Source: Mariniblastus fucicola (GTDB lineage Bacteria > Planctomycetota > Planctomycetia > Pirellulales > Pirellulaceae). Taken from it: 64,000 bases of DNA. Numbering within the stretch: the stretch's first letter is position 1; every line of letters begins with the position of its first letter. Under the pieces are notes generated by a model that saw nothing but the letters and a program-made list of their open reading frames with translations, searched no databases and was not told where the DNA came from. Below are positions 51,670-59,448 of the stretch, piece by piece. Made by a program: the position numbers and the translations under genes. Where the stretch lies: positions 5,394,001 through 5,458,000 of the forward strand of contig NZ_CP042912.1 of NCBI RefSeq assembly GCF_008087665.1, read 5' to 3'.

Positions 51670-54600
51670 CTACTGCTCCAGAACTCGCATCGTTTCGTCG
51701 AGCGTGTATTCGAGATAGTAATCCATCTCGTGATTCAACACTTCAAGAGCGACTTCGATTGCGTCGTCGCCGGGCTCCAAAAAGCTCAGCGCCCGCACTG
51801 ACTCCAGTCGCACGCGAGGATGCTCATCGCCGATCATGTTCTTCAAACGCTCTAGCGGTTTCTCGATCTGGTCAAGCCAGAACGACAGCACGCGAACACC
51901 TGCGGCACGAGCCCGATGGTCTTTCGAGGACAGGACTTTATCAAGCAAGTCCTCATTGATGCGGTTGTGCATTTGGTGAACCCAAAGAGCTTCCAATTGA
52001 CGGTGCTCAAACTCCGGATCGGTCGCATCGAGCCCTTTCACCCAATCTGCGACCGCAGCGATGACTTCATCGGAATCGCGTTGGGCAAGTTCACGTTTGG
52101 CACGGTTCCGTGTGCGGTCTTCGTAAACTTTCAACAACTCCAGCAGCGCCGGAATCGGCTCACCCGCGATCTTCGCAGGCTTCACCAACGGACGATCCGG
52201 GTAGGTGACCCGCCAGATACGTCCGTGACTGTGATCGCGGCTTGGGTCACGAAGGTTGTGCTGCAGGTGACCGATCAAAGCGTTGTGCCAATCCACGATG
52301 TACAGCGAACCGTCCGGGGCAAACTCAACGTCGACCGGTCGAAAGTTTCCGTCGGTGCAGGACACGATCGCCGGAGCTTCGGTGCCCCAGAACCCGGATT
52401 CTTTCTCTTCGATTTTATGATTCAGCACCGTTCGCTCGCCGATGCAATTCGTCACCAGCCAGTTGCCTTGCACGTCGTCGGGAAAATGACTGCTGGAAAC
52501 GATCTCGCAACCCGCCAACGGACGGATGCGTTTCTTGTACAGCGTCTTGAAGCGATAACCTTTCGGTTTGCCGACTTCTTTCTGAACTCGACGATCGTGA
52601 GAACCGCCGGGATGTTTTAAGGGGTACTCGATGTGCCCGCTAATAGGCGCCGCCCAATAGCTCAAACCGCCGGAAGCGTCACCGATAAAATCCTGCCCCC
52701 AGCGATCAAAGATGTGTCCCCATGGATTCGAAAATGTAAACGAAGTATGCACGCCGAATTTTTCAGTCCGCGTGTCGTACTTCCAGATCCCGGCTTCACC
52801 AAGTCGCGACAAACCGTACGGGCTTTCGACTTGCGAGAACTTGAACGTGCCCTCTTGAAAGTACAGTGTGCCACCGGGTCCCCATTGGAACGCAGCGATT
52901 CCATGATGCGAGTCCGCCGAATCGAAACCGACCAAACGTCGCTCGCTGTGATCGGCTTTGTCATCCCCGTCGGTGTCTTTCATGAACAGCACGTCTGGCT
53001 GTTGAGCGATGTAGGCTCCGCCGTCGCCGATTTCGAAACCAGTTGGTTGATGCAAACCGTCGGCGAACACTTTGCAGTTGTCCGCTTTGCCGTCGGCGTC
53101 GTTGTCTTCGAGGATCAGAATTTTGTCATCGAGTTTCGATTTCGGTTTCCAATGCGGGTAGCTGGCCATCGTCGCCACCCACAGGCGTCCTTTGTTGTCA
53201 AAGTTGATCGCCACCGGATTGGCGAGTTCCGGAAACTGTTCTTCGGAAGCCACCAGATTGATCTCATAGCCGGGAGCAAGCTCGAATTTTTCCAGCTGCT
53301 CTTCAGCCGTCAAATATTTCAGCGTTCCAAGCTTGCCGCGTTTTGCGTTTGGATCATCAGGAATACCAACGTTCGTCGTCGGCTCGTAGAAAGGTAGGGT
53401 GTTGTCGTCAGAAACGGGGCCCTTAAATCGTTCGCCGCGAGCCAAAGCCCAAATGCGCTCGTCGCGATTTGCCGTCATTTGATCAAGGATCGCACGTTCG
53501 CGTTCCATCACCATCCGATTGTTGAATTTTCCGGAACCGTCCTGCCCGGCGCCACCGCGGATACCGTAGATTGAGAACCCGTTGACCGCGCGATAGCGAT
53601 GCCACCAGTGAAAATTTTTGTCGTCGACAACGGATTTGATCGAATCGTCAAAACTGACTTTCGCGTTCGATTCTCCAAACAGAGCCGTCATCAAAATCGG
53701 GGCGAAGGCTGTGTAGCCGGCGTCGTTCAGGTGAGCTCCATTGAGCGTCAATTGTGCATCGGTCTTCTCAAACAAAGCTTTCGTTGGATTGAAAACGTCC
53801 GCAAAACCAACATCGTGCTGACCGCAAATCGACTTCAACGCGTCAACATAAAGCTCGATGTTTTTGTTCTGTTCCGTCCCGTCGGGCAAGTTTGGATTGC
53901 CCGTGTTTTCGAACGCGATCGGCGATACGAAAACGATTCGCGGCGCTTCGTCTTTCGATTCGTCGTAGCGTTTGGCTTTGGTTTCTTCGATCAGCTTGCC
54001 GATGTCGGAAACAAACGACTCGACTCCATCCTTGCCGTCGAAGGATTCGTTGAAGCCAAAGAAGTACAAAATGACGTTGGCGTTGCTGAGATGATCATCC
54101 GGCGAACCGAAATTCAGCGAACGAATTCGCTCTTGAGGTTCGTCGCCAGGAAAGCACAGGTTGCGAACAGCCAGGTTCATTTCGGGAAACTGACTGTGCA
54201 GTGCCGTCTCCCACCAGTTGTGATGCTGCATCCGCTCGCCCAGAGCGTTGCCGACCAGGCAGATGTGGTCTCCTTTTTTAAGCTGCAGGACACCTGAACT
54301 TTCACCCTGCTCAACATTCTTTTTGCTTCGGTCGCGTTTCGGTCGCGGCTGTCCCCATTTCACCGCAGGCTGAATCGGTTTTTCAGGATCCATGATCGGC
54401 GTGTCCCAACCCGCCATGTCCTGCGGCTTGACGTCCAAACGATAGCCGAGATTGCTGAACGTCGTCGGATGGTAAGGACCGACCAGGCTCATTTCCGCGT
54501 CGGCCGTAATTTTGTCTTCCAGCCCAACTGCCCAGATAGCACCGTTGACGATCATGCGACGAAAGTCATCATCAAGGATGTCTTCGGAGCAACCTGAAGT

Positions 54601-55497
54601 CGTGGTGAAGACGCGGCCTTCGGTGCCGGATTTGCTTTTGTAAGTCCGAGTCCAAACTCCGGGGCAAGGCTTCTTGCCTTCGGCGGGCTCGGCATCTTTC
54701 TCCATCGACTCCAGCGGTTGAGCATGAGTCAGCACAACGCTGTCGGGCATCGGATCGGCCCAATAGCCACCGGCCTGTCCCCACGGATCGGTGACGCCAC
54801 GCATGATCGGATGGTCTTTGGCAGAATCCAAAATGATGTGCCGCGTCGACATCTTGTGGTTCTTGCCGTAGTGACTGACCCACGTTTCGCCAAGGATCTG
54901 ACGGCCGAAACCTTTTTCGAATTCCTTGCCTTCGTAGTTGGTGTCGAAGCGAGCGAACTTTTTGTCTTTCGGGATCTGGAACGCGTGCGTTGACGTTCGC
55001 AGTCCAACGACGGGGCCGCCGCGATCAAGGTAGTCGACGAAGTGCTGCATCTGGTCGTCCGGAAAATCCTGGAAACGTAGGAAGACGAAAGCCAAGTCCG
55101 CCGTTTTGAGTGCTTCCAGCCCCGGCATATTGTTGTTGCCGGGCTCGATGTAGCCTTCCGAATCCAGGTTGAACAGAACGGTGCACTTAAACCCAAAGTG
55201 CTTCGCCATCAGCCGCGCGATCGCCGGGCAGGTCTCCTCACTGCGATACTCGTGGTCGCCAGCGAGGAAGACGATGTGCTTTCCAGCTCCGATGCCCGTG
55301 GATTCCGCATCGTGGTAGACCAGCGGCTGATAGGCTTCGCTCGCGTCCTGAGCGTACGCAAAACTTGCCAGCACAAGCCAGGCAAATGGGAGCACCGTTC
55401 GTAGTACCGGCTTTAGCCGGAATGAGTTCAATGTCCGCCTGAACGCGGTACTACAAACATTCGAAACAGGCATTGTCATACGTCTTGTTCGTTTCAT
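51670..55497 (-). CDS. ThuA - SGNH hydrolase - PVC-type dehydrogenase - HEAT protein
   Basis: A 1275-residue exported multidomain protein. Domain order: signal segment (VLPFAWLVLASFAYAQ, about 36-51); ThuA-like domain (IVFLAGDHEYRSEETCPAIA, GLRTSTHAFQ); SGNH/GDSL-type domain (HICLVGNALGERMQHHNWWE, DDHLSNANVILYFFGFNESF, LTLNGAHLNDAGYTAFAPIL); PVC-type membrane-bound dehydrogenase propeller (ANPVAINFDNKGRLWVATMA, GLHQPTGFEIGDGGAYIAQ, FAPDGSLYIVDWHNALIG) and a C-terminal HEAT region. Such proteins are thought to oxidise sugars or alcohols in the envelope. Most relatives continue into a cytochrome c; this one stops after HEAT. ATG 55497 is one of several possible starts, all of which read through a family D repeat. 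Confidence 0.88.
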   Translation of the reverse strand: MKRTRRMTMPVSNVCSTAFRRTLNSFRLKPVLRTVLPFAWLVLASFAYAQDASEAYQPLVYHDAESTGIGAGKHIVFLAGDHEYRSEETCPAIARLMAKHFGFKCTVLFNLDSEGYIEPGNNNMPGLEALKTADLAFVFLRFQDFPDDQMQHFVDYLDRGGPVVGLRTSTHAFQIPKDKKFARFDTNYEGKEFEKGFGRQILGETWVSHYGKNHKMSTRHIILDSAKDHPIMRGVTDPWGQAGGYWADPMPDSVVLTHAQPLESMEKDAEPAEGKKPCPGVWTRTYKSKSGTEGRVFTTTSGCSEDILDDDFRRMIVNGAIWAVGLEDKITADAEMSLVGPYHPTTFSNLGYRLDVKPQDMAGWDTPIMDPEKPIQPAVKWGQPRPKRDRSKKNVEQGESSGVLQLKKGDHICLVGNALGERMQHHNWWETALHSQFPEMNLAVRNLCFPGDEPQERIRSLNFGSPDDHLSNANVILYFFGFNESFDGKDGVESFVSDIGKLIEETKAKRYDESKDEAPRIVFVSPIAFENTGNPNLPDGTEQNKNIELYVDALKSICGQHDVGFADVFNPTKALFEKTDAQLTLNGAHLNDAGYTAFAPILMTALFGESNAKVSFDDSIKSVVDDKNFHWWHRYRAVNGFSIYGIRGGAGQDGSGKFNNRMVMERERAILDQMTANRDERIWALARGERFKGPVSDDNTLPFYEPTTNVGIPDDPNAKRGKLGTLKYLTAEEQLEKFELAPGYEINLVASEEQFPELANPVAINFDNKGRLWVATMASYPHWKPKSKLDDKILILEDNDADGKADNCKVFADGLHQPTGFEIGDGGAYIAQQPDVLFMKDTDGDDKADHSERRLVGFDSADSHHGIAAFQWGPGGTLYFQEGTFKFSQVESPYGLSRLGEAGIWKYDTRTEKFGVHTSFTFSNPWGHIFDRWGQDFIGDASGGLSYWAAPISGHIEYPLKHPGGSHDRRVQKEVGKPKGYRFKTLYKKRIRPLAGCEIVSSSHFPDDVQGNWLVTNCIGERTVLNHKIEEKESGFWGTEAPAIVSCTDGNFRPVDVEFAPDGSLYIVDWHNALIGHLQHNLRDPSRDHSHGRIWRVTYPDRPLVKPAKIAGEPIPALLELLKVYEDRTRNRAKRELAQRDSDEVIAAVADWVKGLDATDPEFEHRQLEALWVHQMHNRINEDLLDKVLSSKDHRARAAGVRVLSFWLDQIEKPLERLKNMIGDEHPRVRLESVRALSFLEPGDDAIEVALEVLNHEMDYYLEYTLDETMRVLEQ
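55401..55454. repeat. Family D inverted repeat within the 5' end of the ThuA/dehydrogenase gene
   Basis: Arms GTAGTACCGGCTTTAGCCGG (from 55401) and CCGCCTGAACGCGGTACTAC (to 55454) pair at about 17 of 21 positions. The element lies in the predicted coding region immediately before the signal-peptide core, where it is read as ...AFRRTLNSFRLKPVLR. Confidence 0.8.
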
Positions 55498-55647
55498 TTC
55501 GACTTTGGTGGTTGCTGTGAGTCGGTCGCGAGAAAGCATCTTAGCAATGATAGTTGTAAACGTCATTCGTGTTGCTGAAATGTGATTTGGCACTCGAGTG
55601 TTTTTTCTGCCTAAAAATCTGACATCACTAGCGAAACTTCATCTCTG

Positions 55648-55676
55648 TTGACTCACGTACACATGTACGTTAAAAC
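55648..55676 (+). promoter_or_regulatory. BlaI-type operator inside the blaI promoter
   Basis: A palindrome ACGTACA-CA-TGTACGT (55655-55670) contains TACAnnTGTA, the recognition core of BlaI/MecI/CopY repressors. It lies exactly between a -35 box TTGACT (55648-55653) and a -10 box TAAAAC (55671-55676) with 17-bp spacing. A bound repressor would block RNA polymerase, so the blaI-M56 pair should be self-repressed; the divergent ThuA gene could be affected as well. Confidence 0.8.
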
Positions 55677-55721
55677 AAAAATTCGACGGGTGACATGCCC
55701 GCGTTTTGATCAAGGAGGCGA

Positions 55722-56114
55722 ATGGTGGTTGATCGAAGACCATTATCCAAAGGCGAAATGGAAATCGCGCGTGCTCTGTGGGCCATTGGGCCCGCCACCG
55801 TTCGTGAAATTCACGAATATCTATCTGAGAGCAAACCAATCGATTTCTCGACGGTGCAAACCTATCTTCGCCGCATCGAATCGAAGGGCTATGCCAGTTC
55901 GAAACTAAAAGGTCGTGTTCGGACTTATTCTTCAAAGACGAAGCCCGGAACGGTGATTCGCGAAACGGTTGACGATCTGGTCGACCGTCTTTTTGGTGGC
56001 GAGGCAATGCCATTGGTTCGGCATCTGGTCGAAGATCGTGGCATCGATGCTGAGCAACTGGCGGAATTGCGTGAACTGATTGATCGACTCGAGAAGGGCG
56101 ATAAGAATAAATGA
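55722..56114 (+). CDS. BlaI/MecI/CopY family transcriptional repressor
   Basis: A 130-residue repressor with an N-terminal winged helix (LSKGEMEIARALWAIGPATV, then REIHEYLSES, FSTVQTYLRRIESKGYASSK) and a C-terminal dimerisation helix region (LVEDRGIDAEQLAELRELID). In known systems the membrane sensor peptidase triggers cleavage of the repressor, usually in an Asn-Phe pair; I see no obvious NF site, so the release mechanism may differ. ATG 55722 has a perfect AAGGAGG site 4 nt upstream. The stop overlaps the M56 gene start by 4 bp (ATGA). Confidence 0.95.
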   Translation: MVVDRRPLSKGEMEIARALWAIGPATVREIHEYLSESKPIDFSTVQTYLRRIESKGYASSKLKGRVRTYSSKTKPGTVIRETVDDLVDRLFGGEAMPLVRHLVEDRGIDAEQLAELRELIDRLEKGDKNK

Positions 56115-59100
56115 TGCACGAATTTTTCCCAATGTTCATCACGCAAGTTTGGCAAGTCACCTTGCTGGCGGTCGCGGTTTGGATCGTGACGAAATTGTTC
56201 TGTAAACGTCGACCGCATCTGGGACACGCGTTGTGGCTGCTGGTATTGATCAAGTGCGTGGTGCCGCCGGTTTTTAGTAGCCAAGCCGGAGTCTACAGCT
56301 GGTTATTGACGAAAGACGCCCCGGTCGCCATCGCGGATCGCATAGTGGAGCCCCGACAAAACGAACCGGTACTTCTGCAGAGCAAGCTCAAGCCATCGTT
56401 GATTGATCGGTCGGTGACTCCTCCAATTGTTGCGACGAAAAAGACGTTGCCACCGCCTGCAACGACATTCCGACCATCCACTAGTGCTCCGTTGCCAAAA
56501 GTCACAGTTCTTTCTCCCGTTCCCAAAGCTCCTTCAGCCAGACTCAAACCAGCCCGACCAGCCCAGCGTCCTGTCGTGGCATCCATGCCCACGATGAGAC
56601 TGACGTCAAAGCGAACTGTGTCTACAATCTCGTTTTGGCATTCATGGATCGTGAAAATTTGGCTTGGCGGAGCCGCACTGTTTCTGGCGATCACGATCCT
56701 GCGAGTGCTGAGATTCCAATCCTGGCTTCGCCGCCAATCGGTTGTCGAAGCCACCGACATTGAATCGCAAGTCCAGACTCTCGCCAAACAGCTTGGACTG
56801 CGCCGCAAAGTTCGCATCAAGGTTGTCGACGCCGAATTCGGTCCGGCGGCGATTGGCCTGCTGCGGCCGACCATCGTTTTGCCGCAATCCATCGTTGCTG
56901 ACAAAACAGCCGAGCAACTTGAACCGGTGCTTGGTCACGAACTGGTTCATCTTCGCCGTGGCGACATCTATTGGTCCGTGTTGCAGACACTCGCTTGCAG
57001 CTTGATGTGGTTTCATCCGCTGGTTTGGCTGGCGTCGCGAAACGTGACTCGCGAATCAGAAAAATGCTGCGACGAAGAAACCATCGCCAACTTCCAGTGC
57101 GACCGAGCCAACTACGCTCGCGTGCTGGTTGACATCCTCGAACAAAAAAGCCGCTTGAGAATCGCTCCGGTCGTCCCCGGCGTTCGTCCTGCGGACATTA
57201 CTTCTTCCCGACTGGAGCGAATTATGCAAACGAATAACGGAACTTGCCGCCGCACGCCTCGTTGGGTTTGGGCGATTACTTTACTAATTGCGGTTACGGT
57301 CATTCCCGGCGCCGCGATCGTTCAGTCGCAAGAGAGTGATCGGCAATCGAGTCATCCCGTGGCAAAGACAGCACCTCCAGTCAAACGGGCTTTCCAAAGC
57401 AATGATGCCAGGTGGCAGTTGGCAAGCGAAGCTGACAAGGCCGAAAACACAACGATCCAGGAACGAGCCCGGGCAGCCTTTGGTAGGCAAAACGATACGT
57501 TTAGTTCTGGCTTCAACAGTTTCGATTCTCCCGCGCGTCAGGCGCGGTTCGAAGCCAACGTTGCTGAGCTGACCAAGGACAAAGACGAACTCAAAAAGAT
57601 CCTGGAAGAACTGAAAGAAGACAAATTCTGGCAGTCAATCAACACATGGCAACGCTTGCAGAATTGCAAAAAGCCCTCAATCGATCTCGAGGTTCGGTTT
57701 GCGAAATTACCCGCAACGGTAGCCGATAAACTTTTTGATTCAGCAGAAATGATTCAGTCGCCGTATCAGCCAGAATGCAAATTTGGCGAGCAACAAATTT
57801 CTCCGGATCAACTGGAGGAGCTAGTCGCTGGGATTTCCAAAACGGACGATGCGAGCATCTCAGCCGCAAAGCATCTATCGCTCTATGGGCAGAATCAGAG
57901 CTTCCGAACTCCTTCAGCTCAAATCGCCAGAATGATTAACTCTGGACTGGGAAACATGTCGATACTTGATCCGGAAAATGTCAATTTTGGAAAGACCGAG
58001 CATTTCGACGGAGCTTTTCTCTTTGGTAAATTCAGCGACGTCGAAGAAGACTCAATTGCGTTTTCAGGAAACTGTAATTTTCAATCACTCGAAGTTTCGC
58101 ATTCAAGAAAACTGCCACTGAAGTTAGGCAAACGCGACATGCGAATTGAAACGCCAAACGTGCGATCGTTCCAAAACGAATGCTCATGGACTTTGCCATT
58201 GGATCAGGTTCAGGTGGTTCGATTGGCGATTGATAACGCCGCGCTGCAGATGCTCATGACGATCAAAGTTTCAACCAAACCAGCCTTGGTTGCCAAGGAC
58301 AAGGGCTTGACGCTGGAGCACGTGTTAAAGATCAAGGAAAACCTGAAAGAGAAACTGGAGGCTGATCGGGAACCGTTGCCAACGCCGGAATCTGAGGTCG
58401 CCGTTTCGGACGATTCGACCACAAAGCCGAAGCCACAAGCTTTGGATCCTCTTTCGCTGCTGCTCCAATGTGGCGAGTCAGAAAAGAAGCGATCGCTGAA
58501 CACAAAAATTGGACTCGCCGACGACGCGACGCTGACCATCGAAGGCGAAGTGGAATCGCAACAGATCTCGGTCCAATCGGTTAAGGTCAACGGAAAGAAT
58601 TTTGTTTTCAAGAACGAGAAAGCTGATTCGTTCAGTTGCAAAGCGGACAGCGGATCGCTTTCGTTCAATCGCACTGGGCCGCTGGAGGATACGCTGCGGT
58701 TGTCACTTCGAACCAACGCGACGCTTCAGTTCGCTGGTGTTGAGTTTGCTGCGAATTCGATTGAGTGTTTCCCGGATCGAATCGAAGCCAATGGAAACGT
58801 GAAGGTCAGCATTCCGGAGATCTCGTCCAAGGTCACGGCGGGACGAGTGATCATGAATTTGAAGTCGCTGGCATTTGACTTTGATGAAAACGTCAAAGTT
58901 GAGCGAAGCATCGACGGTGATTCGTTTCCGTTTCTGGTGAAAGGGAATCACGTTGGCTGGAGCCTGGTGACCGGGGAGATGCAGACCGATGTCAGGCATA
59001 GCTCGCCAAATCGCAATGCGGGTGGGGCTGGCGGGTTCGGATCGTTTCCTAACCGAGGTTCTTCAGCCTTTGTGGCACCTGCGGTAAGTATGCCGCAACG

Positions 59101-59146
59101 CGTTCCGCCATCGAATCGATTTGGTTCGAGTTCGGGGACGCGTTGA
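56111..59146 (+). CDS. BlaR1-like M56 membrane metallopeptidase with large C-terminal extension
   Basis: A 1011-residue sensor peptidase. Two N-terminal helices and a Pro-rich linker (residues 70-165) precede a further helix and the M56 zinc peptidase domain, with GHELVHLRRGD (HExxH, about 276-280) and the distal ligand region ESEKCCDEETIA. A last helix (VWAITLLIAVTVIPGAAIV, about 385-403) is followed by some 600 extracytoplasmic residues. These are not a penicillin-binding sensor: there is no SxxK block. Their last third (LQFAGVEFAANSIECFPDRI, ANGNVKVSIPEISSKV, TAGRVIMNLKSLAFDFDENV) resembles LptA/OstA beta-jellyroll repeats. The ligand is therefore probably not a beta-lactam. It is translationally coupled to the repressor. 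Confidence 0.93.
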   Translation: MMHEFFPMFITQVWQVTLLAVAVWIVTKLFCKRRPHLGHALWLLVLIKCVVPPVFSSQAGVYSWLLTKDAPVAIADRIVEPRQNEPVLLQSKLKPSLIDRSVTPPIVATKKTLPPPATTFRPSTSAPLPKVTVLSPVPKAPSARLKPARPAQRPVVASMPTMRLTSKRTVSTISFWHSWIVKIWLGGAALFLAITILRVLRFQSWLRRQSVVEATDIESQVQTLAKQLGLRRKVRIKVVDAEFGPAAIGLLRPTIVLPQSIVADKTAEQLEPVLGHELVHLRRGDIYWSVLQTLACSLMWFHPLVWLASRNVTRESEKCCDEETIANFQCDRANYARVLVDILEQKSRLRIAPVVPGVRPADITSSRLERIMQTNNGTCRRTPRWVWAITLLIAVTVIPGAAIVQSQESDRQSSHPVAKTAPPVKRAFQSNDARWQLASEADKAENTTIQERARAAFGRQNDTFSSGFNSFDSPARQARFEANVAELTKDKDELKKILEELKEDKFWQSINTWQRLQNCKKPSIDLEVRFAKLPATVADKLFDSAEMIQSPYQPECKFGEQQISPDQLEELVAGISKTDDASISAAKHLSLYGQNQSFRTPSAQIARMINSGLGNMSILDPENVNFGKTEHFDGAFLFGKFSDVEEDSIAFSGNCNFQSLEVSHSRKLPLKLGKRDMRIETPNVRSFQNECSWTLPLDQVQVVRLAIDNAALQMLMTIKVSTKPALVAKDKGLTLEHVLKIKENLKEKLEADREPLPTPESEVAVSDDSTTKPKPQALDPLSLLLQCGESEKKRSLNTKIGLADDATLTIEGEVESQQISVQSVKVNGKNFVFKNEKADSFSCKADSGSLSFNRTGPLEDTLRLSLRTNATLQFAGVEFAANSIECFPDRIEANGNVKVSIPEISSKVTAGRVIMNLKSLAFDFDENVKVERSIDGDSFPFLVKGNHVGWSLVTGEMQTDVRHSSPNRNAGGAGGFGSFPNRGSSAFVAPAVSMPQRVPPSNRFGSSSGTR

Positions 59147-59149
59147 ACA

Positions 59150-59242
59150 GGTGGCATAGGCTTCCAGCCTGTGAACGCGCTGGTCATTGCCGAATCGAAG
59201 ATGCTGCCAATATGCAAAGACAGGCTGGAAGCCTATCCCACC
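59150..59242. repeat. Inverted pair of family A repeats
   Basis: Family A copies at 59150-59173 (inverted) and 59220-59242 (direct, one mismatch) face each other across 46 bp, making a long inverted repeat just after the M56 gene stop. It could fold as a large hairpin in the transcript. Confidence 0.9.
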
Positions 59243-59330
59243 TTGCCACACACGGTGGAGACCACTGTGCCACGTATCATCACTTCGGCCGACCTCGAGC
59301 TCATGGCAACTGAACTCGGAGCCGAAGGCT

Positions 59331-59411
59331 CGTTTAACGGCAAGCCGTAGGCGACTGCGTCTGCAAGGCTGCAAATTCGTGGCACCGTCGCCTGCGGCTT
59401 GCCGTTAAACG
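59331..59411. repeat. Family E inverted repeat
   Basis: Two 25-bp arms (59331-59355 and 59387-59411) contain GTTTAACGGCAAGCCGTAGG and CCTGCGGCTTGCCGTTAAAC and differ at one position. It fills the rest of the 302-bp gap between the convergent M56 and sortilin-like genes; no gene was seen there. Confidence 0.92.
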
Positions 59412-59448
59412 ACCACTGCCAACAACCAACCACAGCCACGTTCCGAAA

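Noticed and set aside
56111-59146. Beta-lactam resistance through BlaI-BlaR1
   Set aside because: No beta-lactamase or penicillin-binding gene is nearby, and the sensor lacks an SxxK domain, so resistance is not supported.
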